From: Bryobacterales bacterium
Lineage (GTDB): Bacteria; Acidobacteriota; Terriglobia; Bryobacterales; Bryobacteraceae
Reading direction: 5' to 3'
Length of the DNA: 64,000 nucleotides
Assembly (NCBI GenBank): GCA_016721425.1
Contig: JADKID010000001.1
Location: 8,670 to 72,669 of the forward strand
Each line of letters starts with the position of its first letter. Within the stretch, counting starts at the first letter, position 1. Under the pieces are notes generated by a model that saw only the letters and a list, made by a program, of their open reading frames with translations, ran no database searches and had not been told where the DNA came from. The position numbers and the translations under genes were made by a program. This document shows, piece by piece, positions 45,042 to 56,341 of the stretch.

Positions 45042-47321
45042 TTACCTCTTGAGCAGCCAAACCTCGGCCAGGCGGGATTTCTGGCGCCAGTTCAGGTCTT
45101 CCTCATCCGAGGGGATCTCCCAGGTCAGGACGATCCTGCGGTCTTTGAGTAGTTGCGCCGGGACGGTGAATTCGTAGAACTCGCCCATTTTCTTGCCGGC
45201 AGCCGCAGGCGTCACGCGCTCGCCGTCGATGCTCAGCAGCGATTGCCCCTGGCCGCCCGTGCGAACGGTATAGACGGCATTTGGATCGAGACCTTCGTAC
45301 ACCATGCGACGCGGCCACATGGTGGTTTGCCAGGACAGACGCGCGCGGCTGCGGCCGCTGTCCCACCACCAGAAGAGCGGCTCGGCGCCGCGGAATGAGT
45401 CCGGATCCACTTCCGCGTCGCCATCCACGCGCGGCGAGTGGGCCTCGTGGCCGACATCGTCGTAGAAGCTGCCCGGCCCGGGATTCTCCCAGTTGCCCAG
45501 GGCGGCCAGGCGCGCCAGTTTTTCGGGCTCGGAGGTCATCGCCCGCACCTTTTTGAACTCATCCTCCAGCCACCAGCGGTTGTTCACGGGGACGTCGATG
45601 AAATCCAGCACCGCTCCGCGCTCGGCGCCGCTGGCGTGATACTTTTCGACGCTGGTCTGCAAGCTGATGGAGCGGAACAGGCGCTCGCACAGATCGATGA
45701 TGCGCGCCCGCAAGTCGGCGCCCGCCGGTTCGCTCACCGCGCGGCTCAGGACGGATGTGGCCGCCGTCATCGCTTGCTCGGAATCCTGCGCGGCGCTGAG
45801 GATGCGGTTGGCCTCCGATTCCAGCGCGGACTCTTGCAGCAGCTTGCGCCGCACATAGGCGTCATAGACGGCCCGCAGCACGCACATCTGCCAGCGCCAG
45901 TTGTTCTCCAGCCGTGGCGCCCTCTGCTCCAGGCGGTTCCACAGCAGGAGCGTGCCCTCCACGGCGCCGTTGACTGCCAGCGGGCCGGCCCAGTTGCGCT
46001 CCAGGGCGAGAATCGCGTCGGCGATTTCCACCGCCAGGGCGGAATCGAAATGCAGGCGCGCATACTGCGCCAGGATCTCGCGGACGGGCGTGGCGGGGTT
46101 CCAAGCCAATGCGCTCCAGATCACTTTATTCACGTCGTCATGGACGCCATCGGAGTAGGAGATGAAGCCATCGCTCAAGGCCGCGTAGCGGTTGTGCACC
46201 AGTGCAAACTCGGCCGGCCGGGGATTGACGGCCTCGCGGCCCAGCGTCAGCGCGTAGGCCTGGTCCCAGTTCGGCACCTGGTACTGGCAGATCTTGTTGT
46301 GCGTGAGATCCGGATAGAACCGCAGCCCATAGCGGGGGTGGAGGCGTGCCCGTGTGCGGGCGGCGGGTGGGCTGGAAGGGCCAGCCACCAGTCCGCCCAG
46401 CCATTCGGGTTGCTTCTGATCCAGGTAGGCGTAAACCGCTTCTTCCTTCTTGGCGTTGAAGCCCTGAAGAGACAGCCAGATCTTCGCCTGCGGATGGCGC
46501 GGCTTCAGCCGTTTGGCCACGTCCTCCAAGAACGCCATGACGAGGTCCGGCGGGTTGTCGCCCGGATCTCCACCGGGCACGAAGATGCCGGTCAGCGTGA
46601 CGCTATCGGCGAAGAGCTCGTCGAAGCGTTCCAGCAGCGCGGCCCGCTTCGCAGTGTTGTTGAGATCGAAATCGGCGGGAGTCCAGACCCAGTAATCCAG
46701 GCCGTAGCGGCGGCAGATCTCGCTCATGGCGTGGGTCATCTCGCGGCGCGGCACCTTCATGAGCGGGTTGTTGCGCGCGTCCTGGAAGGGGATGTTTTCG
46801 ATGGCGTTCACGCCGAACAGCGCCAGCTCACGGATGTACTGCTCGAACTGAGGGATGCTCCACGCGTCCCAGGAGTTGGCCGTGGTGCGATAGCCGAGCT
46901 GATGACCGCGGATGGGGTAGGCCGGCGCCGTGGTCACGTCGAGGGGGCCTTGGAGGCTCAGGCGGCCGGGCGCGTATTCCATGGCGCGCAGCAGGCCACC
47001 CACGCCGAAGAGTAGGCCGCGCGAGTCCGCTCCGGCGATGCGCACGTTGCCGTTGGCCTCCAGCTTGAGCTGGTAGCCCTCGGGCCGGTAGGCCTGCCGG
47101 GTGAGCACGATGGCGGGGCGGCCGTCCGGTGGCATGGAGGTGGCGACTGGCAGTTGGATGCCGGTCCGCTTGTGCACCTCTTCCACCAACACGGTGGCGG
47201 CGGTGCGCTCGGGCTCCGGCAAGGCGCCGGCCCAGACTACGACAACGGCGCGAGAGAGATCGGCGGCCGGTGCGGAAAGGGCTGCGGCGGCGAGAAAGGA
47301 GAGGGTTCTGAGGACAAGCAC
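45042..47321 (-). CDS. Secreted glycosidase-like protein (GH20/GH67-type N-domain)
   Basis: The product is 759 aa. A signal peptide (TLSFLAAAALSAPAADL) precedes an N-terminal domain with ATVLVEEVHKRTGIQLPVA and GNVRIAGADSRGLLFGVGGL, the pattern of domain 2 of hexosaminidases and alpha-glucuronidases. A TIM-barrel-like part follows (YPIRGHQLGYRTTANSWDAW, RRYGLDYWVWTPADFD, GIFVPGGDPGDNPPDLVMAF), then a helical and a beta C-domain. The polysaccharide substrate is unknown and catalytic acids are not assignable by eye. It is co-directional and nearly abutting with the DHDPS-like lyase, suggesting a sugar-catabolic unit. Confidence 0.7.
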   Translation of the reverse strand: MLVLRTLSFLAAAALSAPAADLSRAVVVVWAGALPEPERTAATVLVEEVHKRTGIQLPVATSMPPDGRPAIVLTRQAYRPEGYQLKLEANGNVRIAGADSRGLLFGVGGLLRAMEYAPGRLSLQGPLDVTTAPAYPIRGHQLGYRTTANSWDAWSIPQFEQYIRELALFGVNAIENIPFQDARNNPLMKVPRREMTHAMSEICRRYGLDYWVWTPADFDLNNTAKRAALLERFDELFADSVTLTGIFVPGGDPGDNPPDLVMAFLEDVAKRLKPRHPQAKIWLSLQGFNAKKEEAVYAYLDQKQPEWLGGLVAGPSSPPAARTRARLHPRYGLRFYPDLTHNKICQYQVPNWDQAYALTLGREAVNPRPAEFALVHNRYAALSDGFISYSDGVHDDVNKVIWSALAWNPATPVREILAQYARLHFDSALAVEIADAILALERNWAGPLAVNGAVEGTLLLWNRLEQRAPRLENNWRWQMCVLRAVYDAYVRRKLLQESALESEANRILSAAQDSEQAMTAATSVLSRAVSEPAGADLRARIIDLCERLFRSISLQTSVEKYHASGAERGAVLDFIDVPVNNRWWLEDEFKKVRAMTSEPEKLARLAALGNWENPGPGSFYDDVGHEAHSPRVDGDAEVDPDSFRGAEPLFWWWDSGRSRARLSWQTTMWPRRMVYEGLDPNAVYTVRTGGQGQSLLSIDGERVTPAAAGKKMGEFYEFTVPAQLLKDRRIVLTWEIPSDEEDLNWRQKSRLAEVWLLKR

Positions 47322-47419
47322 GAATGTAATCGTCTCACAGCCTGCGCCCGGTTCTGCCAGCCGGCTGGAATGTCGAAAAGTTTACAAACAGGAGGCCGCC
47401 GGATTCGTATTCTCTACAA

Positions 47420-49879
<2,460 letters not shown>

Positions 49880-49885
49880 TGCGAT

Positions 49886-51136
49886 TTAGAGGCTGAAGCT
49901 CCAGGCTTCGTTGGACTGCATGAGCTCGTCCCAGGTGACGGTGCGGCCGGTGTAGGCAGCCGTGCGGCCGAGGATGGCGCTGAGGGCCGACTCGGCGCCC
50001 TGCGCGACTTCGTTGAGCGGCTTGGCGTTGACGATGCTCTCGATGAAGCGGCGCTCCTTTTCGGCGTCGGCATCCTCGATGGCGCCCTTGAACGCTCCTG
50101 CCGCGGCGGCCTGGCCCTGATTCTGGACCGGCTTGCCGACTCCGGGCGCGCTCCACGGGCGGCGGCCCGTGATCTCCACGGGGGAGTCGTACTTCATCTC
50201 GGCGCAGCCTTCGGTGCCGAAGTAGCGCATGGCCACGTCCCAGCCGCCCTCGATGAACTGGGTGGAGGTGAGGGTGATGTGGACGTCGCCGGGGTAGGTG
50301 TAGTTGACGTTGAAATGGCTGGAGCAATCGCCGGAGTCGCGGCGGCCCTTGCGGCCGTGGGAGCCCTGGGCGGAGAGGGGGTGTGCGCCGAGAATCCAGT
50401 TGTTCACGTCGATGAGGTGGATGTTCTGCTCCACCAGGATGTCGCCGCTGATGGTCTTGTCGAAGATCCAGTTGCGGAGGCGCTTTTCGGCGGGCGAGGC
50501 GCCGGGCCACTCCGGCCGCTCGATGGCGCCGGCGTAATAGTGGGAGAGGCCGCAGACCATCTGACCGATGGCGCCGGCCTGCACCTTCTTCATCAGCTCG
50601 ATGTAGGGCGGCGCGTGGCGGAGCTGGAATCCGATGACGACGCTCTGGCGGGCGCCCACTTTTTTGCCGACGGCCATGACGCGCTTGCAGCCGGCCATAT
50701 CCACGCCGACCGGCTTTTCGCAATAAACGTGCTTGCCGGAGGCAACGGCCTTTTCGAGGTGTTCCGGATGGAAGTAGGGCGGGGTGGCGATGTAGACGGC
50801 ATCGATGTCATTGGAGGCCAGGAGATCGTCCAGCGCCTTCTTGCCGCTGAAGAGCATCTTCTTATCAATGTTGGGTTTGCCGGCTTTTGCTGCGGCGGTG
50901 TCGAGGGCGTCCTTGCCTTTGGAAAGGGCGTCGGGGTAGAGATCGCCGAGGGCTGTGACGTGGGCCGTGGTGTTGGCGACGAAGGATTCCGCCACGCCGG
51001 TTCCACGCCCGCCGCAACCGAACAGGGCGAGGCGGACGGCCGAGTTCCTCTGGCTGCCGCGCACGAGCTCCGGTTTCAGGATCAATGGCGTGGCCGCTGC
51101 GAGCAGCGCGCGCCGGCTCAGGATGTTATCACTCAT
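49886..51136 (-). CDS. Gfo/Idh/MocA oxidoreductase with Tat-like leader
   Basis: The product is 416 aa. The leader NILSRRALLAAATPLILKP has twin arginines before a hydrophobic stretch, as in many acidobacterial and planctomycete members. The Rossmann fold starts RLALFGCGGRGTGVAESF. The catalytic-site strand is GKHVYCEKPVGVDMAGCKRV (Glu-Lys-Pro). The C-terminal part has GDILVEQNIHLIDVNNWI and GTEGCAEMKYDSPVEITG. Such enzymes oxidise or epimerise sugars with bound NAD(P). Substrate unknown; it may be exported folded. Confidence 0.92.
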   Translation of the reverse strand: MSDNILSRRALLAAATPLILKPELVRGSQRNSAVRLALFGCGGRGTGVAESFVANTTAHVTALGDLYPDALSKGKDALDTAAAKAGKPNIDKKMLFSGKKALDDLLASNDIDAVYIATPPYFHPEHLEKAVASGKHVYCEKPVGVDMAGCKRVMAVGKKVGARQSVVIGFQLRHAPPYIELMKKVQAGAIGQMVCGLSHYYAGAIERPEWPGASPAEKRLRNWIFDKTISGDILVEQNIHLIDVNNWILGAHPLSAQGSHGRKGRRDSGDCSSHFNVNYTYPGDVHITLTSTQFIEGGWDVAMRYFGTEGCAEMKYDSPVEITGRRPWSAPGVGKPVQNQGQAAAAGAFKGAIEDADAEKERRFIESIVNAKPLNEVAQGAESALSAILGRTAAYTGRTVTWDELMQSNEAWSFSL

Positions 51137-51225
51137 GCGAGTGTTCTATCACATTTGACTAGTCCAGGGCGAACCCACTAAATGTAGTGGTTGCAGGAAC
51201 CTCGCCACAAAATCTCGTCTAGCAC

Positions 51226-51254
51226 TTGCGCCGGGCGGAGAACCGGTGTAATCT
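51226..51254 (+). promoter_or_regulatory. Candidate sigma-70 promoter for smc-udk
   Basis: TTGCGC (51226-51231) and TAATCT (51249-51254) are separated by 17 bases. The start of transcription would fall near 51261, about 65 bases before the smc ATG. The match is fair and the spacing ideal; there is no experimental support. Confidence 0.4.
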
Positions 51255-51325
51255 TGAAATCACCCCCCCCGAGTTGGCCTTGCCTGTATGGGTAAGCGCC
51301 GTATCACTGGCACTCCGTCGAAAGG

Positions 51326-54300
51326 ATGGCGCCTTTGCTAGTTCTCAAGCGCGTTGAAATCCAGGGCTTCAAGTCCTTCTGTGACCGAACCGAGATGCGG
51401 TTTCCGGGGCGTGGCGTGGCCGCTGTAGTCGGCCCGAACGGCTGCGGGAAATCCAATCTCAGTGATGCCATCAGTTGGGTGCTGGGCGAGCAATCGGCCA
51501 AGAGCCTGCGCGGGGCGCGCATGGAAGACGTCATCTTCGCCGGCACACGCGACCGCAAACCTCTGGGCATGGCGCAGGTGAGCATGGTGCTGGTGGACCC
51601 CAACGGATCCATCATGCTGCCGTCGGCCAAGGTGGAAGCGCTAAAGCAAGCCAGAGCAGCAGCTTCTGAGGCATCCTCTGAAACTCAGGTTGAAGTGATG
51701 GAAGCGGGCGCGGTCAAGACGAACGGCCACAGCAACGGTAACGGCCACGCGAACGGCTCGATCCTGCAATCGCCTGGGAAAGAGCAGGAGATCACGATCA
51801 CGCGGCGGCTCTTCCGGTCCGGTGAGAGCGAGTATCTGATCAACGGCAAGCAGGCGCGGTTGCGCGACATCCAGGACCTTTTCATGGGCACGGGCCTGGG
51901 GCCGGAATCCTACGCGATTATCGAGCAGGGGCGCATCGGGCAGATCCTCAGCTCCAAGCCTCTGGACCGCCGCGCGGTGATCGAAGAGGCCGCCGGGATC
52001 TCCCGCTTCAAGACGAAGCGGCGTCTGGCGGAGGCGAAGCTGGAAGGCGCCAAGCAGAACCTGACGCGCGTCTTCGACATTCTGGAAGAAGTTTCGCGGC
52101 AGGTGAACTCGCTCAAGCGGCAGGCCGGCAAGGCCAAGCGCTATGAGGAGTTGAAGGGCGAGTTGGACAGCCAACTGCGCGTGGCATTGACGGGCCGGTA
52201 CCGGCTGCTGGACCGGGAAGCGACGCGGGTGGCGCTGGAGTTGGGCGAGGCCACGCGGCACTACCAGGATTTGCATGTGCAGGTGGACGAGAGCGAGAAA
52301 TCCATCGCCGCGGCGCGCGAGAGCTTTTATCAGACGGAGGCGAATCTCACCGAGGGCCGGAAGCGGCTGGCCGAAGTGCGGATCGAATCCGAGCGCACGC
52401 GCGGGCTGATGGAGTCGCAGGCCAAGCAGATCGGCAGCATCGACCAGCGGTTGCAGCAGGGCGAGACCGACACCGAAGAGCTGAGCAAGCGGCTGGAGAC
52501 GCTGGAGCAGGAGCGGGTGAACCTGACGGCGCAACTGGCGGAGTTGCAGGAGCAGGCGGGCGAATCGCGGGCGCGGTTGCAGCTCAAGAACGAAGAGAAA
52601 GAGACGCTGCAAGGGCAGCTGCGGGAGCGGGAGCGCGGGCTGGAGCAGTACCGGCAGCAGGTGGTGCGGTTGCTGGGCGAATCGTCGCAACTGCGCAACC
52701 AGGTGGGGCAGATCGACACCTACCTGATGGGCATTGAGCGGGACTCGGCGCGCGTGCAGAAGGACGAGGAGACGGCGGTGGCCGATCTCACGAGGCTGGA
52801 GGCCAGCAAGGCGGAGTTTGCGGGCAAGATCGCGGCGCGGCAGACGGATCTGGAGACGATCCAAGACAGCCGCAAGCGGTGCGATGCGGACTTGCAGCAG
52901 CGGCGGGCGATGGCGCAGGAGACGCGCCGGCAGCTGGACAATTTGAAGAACGAGACATCGCGGCTGCGGGCGCGGCGCGATTCTCTGGAAGAGATCCTCT
53001 CTCATCGCGCGTATACGACGGAGACGGTCAAGCGTCTATTCACCGCCGTGGGGCAGGGCCAGGCGCACGGCTTGAAGCCGGCGGGCGTGCTGGCGGACTT
53101 CGTCGAGCTGATCGATCCGAAGTTTGAAAAGGCCACGGAAGAGTTTCTCCACGAGGAGTTGGAATATGTCGTCGTGAAGACGTGGGAGGATGCCCAGCGG
53201 GGCATCGACGTCCTGCGCGGCGACCTCGACGGGCGGGCGACGTTCCTGGTCGAGCCTCATCTCAACAGCGACAGCACTGTCGTTGTTTCCTCCCCCGTAC
53301 ATGAACCGGCCATCGGTCCCGAGACAGGGATCGTTGGCCGGCTGAGTGACGGCATCCGGTTTACGAATGGGTTGACGAATGCACCGGCGGCGTTGTTGCC
53401 GCGGCTGGCGCGTTGTTTTCTGGCAGAGAGCCGGGAAGCGGCGCAGCGGCTGGCGGTGATGTACCCGGACATCTTCTTCCTGCTGTCAGACGGGGTCTGC
53501 TACAGCGGGCATGCGGTGAGCGGCGGCAAGAAGACGGGCAGCGGTCCGCTGGCGCTGAAGCGCGAGCTGCGCGAAATTTCCGGGCTGTTCCAGGCGCGGC
53601 AGAGCGCGCTGGAGGCTTCGCAGGCTTCGCTGGAAGAGTTGGAAGTGGAGATCCAGACCCTGGCCGAGGATCTGGAGAGGCTGCGGGCCGAGCAGCAGCG
53701 GCAGGAGAAAGAGACGCTGGTGCTGGACCAGGAGATGCGCAAGATCTCCGAGGAGTTCCACCGGGCGACTCAGAAGCTGAGCCTGTCGCGAGGCGAGTTG
53801 GAGCGGCTGACGCGGGAGGCGGCGCGGAACAATGAGCAGCGCCAACTGAAGCAGACGCAGGTGGAAGAGAAGGAGCAGCAGCGGGCGACGGTGGAGGAGG
53901 CTCTGGCCGAGGGCCGGTCGTTGCTGGAAGAGATCAAGGGGCAGGTGAACACGCTGGCCGAGGAGCACTCGGTGCTGCGCGTGGAGCTGGCCGGGTTGGA
54001 GGAGCGGCGGCGGGGTGTTGAGAACGCGCTCTCTCGGCTGGATCATCAGCTGCGCGAGGTGACGAACCGGCGGCAGAACATCGCTGCCGAGATGGAGCGG
54101 CTGGGCGTATCGCGGAACCGGCTGCTGGAAAACAACCTGCAACTGGAAGAGCGCGGGACGGCGCTGGCGGACGAGCAGAAGCACTTCGAGAAGGTGGTAG
54201 CCGAGTTCACGGAACTGGAGACGGCGCAGCGGGCGGCGTTGACCGAGGGCGAGGAGGCCATCAAGGCGCTGCGTGCGGCCTCGGCCGAGGCGCAGGAGAA

Positions 54301-55165
54301 GCGCGGCCAGGTGGAGATCGACCTGGTGCGGCGGCAGAGCCAGCTTTCGTATCTGGATGAGACGTGCCGCAAGGATCTGGACATTCCGGTGGCGGAGCTG
54401 GCCGCGGCCATCATGGCTCCGGCGGCGGAGGGTGAAGAAGCTCCGCCGGTGGTGGAGCTCGACGAGATGACGGTAGCCGACGCCGAGGAGCGGGTGTCGG
54501 AGCTGCGGAAGAGGATCGACGCGCTGGGGCCGGTGAACCCGGAGGCGTTGACGGAGTATCAGGAATCGCAGCAGCGCTACGACTTTTTGAACACGCAGCG
54601 GCAGGACCTGCTCGACTCGATCCGCGACACGGAGAAGGCCATTTCGGAGATCGACACGGAGTCGCGCAAGCGCTTTGTGGAGGCCTTCGCGGTGATCAAC
54701 GAGAAGTTCAAGGACATGTTCAAGACGCTGTTTGGCGGCGGCCTGGGCGAGATGCGGCTGACGGGCGAGGGCGATGCGCTGGATCAGGGCATCGAGATTG
54801 TGGCCTCGCCGCCTGGCAAGCGGCTGCAGAACGTATTGCTGCTCTCGGGCGGCGAGAAGGCCTTGACGGCGGTGGCGCTGCTGATGGCGATCTTCCACTA
54901 TCAGCCGAGTCCTTTCTGCATCCTGGACGAAGTGGATGCGCCGCTGGACGAGGCCAACGTGGGGCGGCTGGCGAATTTGTTGCGGGATATGGCGATGCAG
55001 ACGCAGTTCATTGTGATCACGCACGCCAAGAAGACGATGGAGGCGGCAGAGATGCTGTACGGCGTGACCATGCAGGAACAAGGGGTCTCCAAGCTGGTGA
55101 GCGTCAAGTTGCAGGCAACGCCTCCTCCGCCGGCGTCTTCGATGCAGACGGCGGCGCGGGCCTAG
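51326..55165 (+). CDS. smc: Chromosome segregation ATPase SMC, with a head insertion
   Basis: The product is 1279 aa, longer than the usual 1150-1200. Walker A is VVGPNGCGKSNLSDAISWVL (residues 36-43). The ABC signature is LLLSGGEKALTAVALLMAI and Walker B is FCILDEVDAPLDEANV. Two long coiled coils flank a hinge near residues 570-720 (GLKPAGVLADFVELIDPKFE, SDGVCYSGHAVSGGKKTG). Residues about 95-153 form an insertion in the N-terminal ATPase lobe that includes TNGHSNGNGHANGS, before the normal ITITRRLFRSGESEYLING resumes. It works with ScpA/ScpB in chromosome compaction; neither is in view. It is followed after two bases by udk. Confidence 0.97.
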   Translation: MAPLLVLKRVEIQGFKSFCDRTEMRFPGRGVAAVVGPNGCGKSNLSDAISWVLGEQSAKSLRGARMEDVIFAGTRDRKPLGMAQVSMVLVDPNGSIMLPSAKVEALKQARAAASEASSETQVEVMEAGAVKTNGHSNGNGHANGSILQSPGKEQEITITRRLFRSGESEYLINGKQARLRDIQDLFMGTGLGPESYAIIEQGRIGQILSSKPLDRRAVIEEAAGISRFKTKRRLAEAKLEGAKQNLTRVFDILEEVSRQVNSLKRQAGKAKRYEELKGELDSQLRVALTGRYRLLDREATRVALELGEATRHYQDLHVQVDESEKSIAAARESFYQTEANLTEGRKRLAEVRIESERTRGLMESQAKQIGSIDQRLQQGETDTEELSKRLETLEQERVNLTAQLAELQEQAGESRARLQLKNEEKETLQGQLRERERGLEQYRQQVVRLLGESSQLRNQVGQIDTYLMGIERDSARVQKDEETAVADLTRLEASKAEFAGKIAARQTDLETIQDSRKRCDADLQQRRAMAQETRRQLDNLKNETSRLRARRDSLEEILSHRAYTTETVKRLFTAVGQGQAHGLKPAGVLADFVELIDPKFEKATEEFLHEELEYVVVKTWEDAQRGIDVLRGDLDGRATFLVEPHLNSDSTVVVSSPVHEPAIGPETGIVGRLSDGIRFTNGLTNAPAALLPRLARCFLAESREAAQRLAVMYPDIFFLLSDGVCYSGHAVSGGKKTGSGPLALKRELREISGLFQARQSALEASQASLEELEVEIQTLAEDLERLRAEQQRQEKETLVLDQEMRKISEEFHRATQKLSLSRGELERLTREAARNNEQRQLKQTQVEEKEQQRATVEEALAEGRSLLEEIKGQVNTLAEEHSVLRVELAGLEERRRGVENALSRLDHQLREVTNRRQNIAAEMERLGVSRNRLLENNLQLEERGTALADEQKHFEKVVAEFTELETAQRAALTEGEEAIKALRAASAEAQEKRGQVEIDLVRRQSQLSYLDETCRKDLDIPVAELAAAIMAPAAEGEEAPPVVELDEMTVADAEERVSELRKRIDALGPVNPEALTEYQESQQRYDFLNTQRQDLLDSIRDTEKAISEIDTESRKRFVEAFAVINEKFKDMFKTLFGGGLGEMRLTGEGDALDQGIEIVASPPGKRLQNVLLLSGGEKALTAVALLMAIFHYQPSPFCILDEVDAPLDEANVGRLANLLRDMAMQTQFIVITHAKKTMEAAEMLYGVTMQEQGVSKLVSVKLQATPPPPASSMQTAARA

Positions 55166-55167
55166 AA

Positions 55168-55779
55168 ATGGGCGCGTCGCCGGTGACGAAACTGATGGGG
55201 ATTGCGGGGCCATCGTGCTCCGGCAAGAGCGAACTGGCGCGCTGGCTCTCGGCGAGGACGGGCGCGCCGGTTTTGAACCTGGATCACTACTACATCGACC
55301 TGTCGCATCTGCCTCTGGAGGTGCGGGCGAAGACGAACTTCGACGAGGCGCACTCGGTGGATCACGATGCGATTTTGGAGCACGCGCGGGCGCTGGCGGC
55401 GGGGACGTCGATCCATGCGCCGCACTACGATTTCTCGACGCACACGCGAGCGCCGGGCGATGACGTGATTGTGCCGGGGCCGTGGGTGATTCTGGAGGGC
55501 CTGTTCACGCTCTACTGGCCGGAGTTGCGGGAGTTGCTGGACGTGAAGCTGTTTGTGGAGGCGCCCAACGAGGTGTGCCTGGACCGGCGGATTGAGCGGG
55601 ACGTGCGGGAGCGCGGGCGGACCCGGGAATCGGTGATTGAGCAGTATGCGCGGACGGTGTGCGCGGGGGCGTTTCAGTGCATCTATCCGACGAAGTTCCA
55701 TGCGGATCTGGTGTTGTCCGGGGTGGACTCGTTGGAACATTCGGGGACGAAGGTGTTGAACTACATGCTGCACGCGTAG
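55168..55779 (+). CDS. udk: Uridine kinase-like P-loop kinase
   Basis: The product is 203 aa, usual length. Walker A is GIAGPSCSGKSELARWL. The LNLDHYYIDLSHLP strand is the uridine kinase Asp-x-Tyr-Tyr region. The end of the P-loop kinase core shows VILEGLFTLYWPELREL and CLDRRIERDVRERGRT (lid). It would phosphorylate uridine and cytidine in pyrimidine salvage. It is two bases after smc, so co-transcribed. No other salvage gene is near. Subfamily specificity is inferred. Confidence 0.88.
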   Translation: MGASPVTKLMGIAGPSCSGKSELARWLSARTGAPVLNLDHYYIDLSHLPLEVRAKTNFDEAHSVDHDAILEHARALAAGTSIHAPHYDFSTHTRAPGDDVIVPGPWVILEGLFTLYWPELRELLDVKLFVEAPNEVCLDRRIERDVRERGRTRESVIEQYARTVCAGAFQCIYPTKFHADLVLSGVDSLEHSGTKVLNYMLHA

Positions 55780-55954
55780 GGTAGTGGGAGTTTAAGCAGC
55801 GAGGTCCTCCGGCGCCGTGGTTGGCGCAGGAGGGCTTCGTTGCGTTCGGGGACGGGTTTGGCTGTCAAAGATGTGGGCCGGAGGGGGACGGCGGGGCGGC
55901 GTTGGGATTCCGTTACGGCAGGAATCTTGAGGTGGTGTAGGGGGCTGTTCTTCT

Positions 55955-56155
55955 TCGGCTGGTAAGTGGCTTTTATTTCAGCATGTTGCGGGTTTGATCC
56001 GCACTGGGCGGAAAATGTTCGGGGCGGCGGGTGCGCGTCGGCTTCATTTTTCCAGGCTGCTGCAAGTTCTTTTGTTTGTGCACATTGCGGGTTCGTTCCG
56101 CACTGTGCGAAAGTGATTCCCGGCCAGCAGCCTGGAGAGTGGGGAGAGCGGTTCG
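55955..56155 (-). repeat. Dispersed hairpin repeat, copy III (two units)
   Basis: On the minus strand it reads GGCTGCTGGCCGGGAATCAC, unit a hairpin TGCGG-AACGAAC-CCGCA (56102-56086) and GCACAAACAAAAG. After a spacer of about 70 bases come TTTCCGCCCAGTGCGG, unit b hairpin TGCGG-ATCAAAC-CCGCA (56003-55987) and a tail TGCTGAAATAAAAGCCACTT. It has the same order and spacing as copy I. It lies directly before the RHS array, with its GGGAATCAC end facing the RHS sequence. Confidence 0.85.
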
Positions 56156-56341
56156 ATTTTCAATGAGCGGATTTGCCGGGTATGGAGCCTGGCACGGTTC
56201 TCTTATACACCATTGTTCTGAGAATCGGGGCTCTGTGGGCTCCAATTCCTGGGCAAGCTGTTGATAGAACGGCGGAAGAAATATTTCAGTTTTTTGTGAA
56301 CGGGAAAAGTTCTCAGCGGCGGGGAGAGTTGGGCCGCTCGG

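Noticed and set aside
47381..47413. TTTACA and TATTCT before the orphan permease as a promoter
   Set aside because: The spacer is 21 bases, too long for a standard sigma-70 promoter.
53486..55213. Long minus-strand frame opposite smc, rich in Leu/Arg/Gln
   Set aside because: Antisense image of coiled-coil codons; no start signal or known domain.
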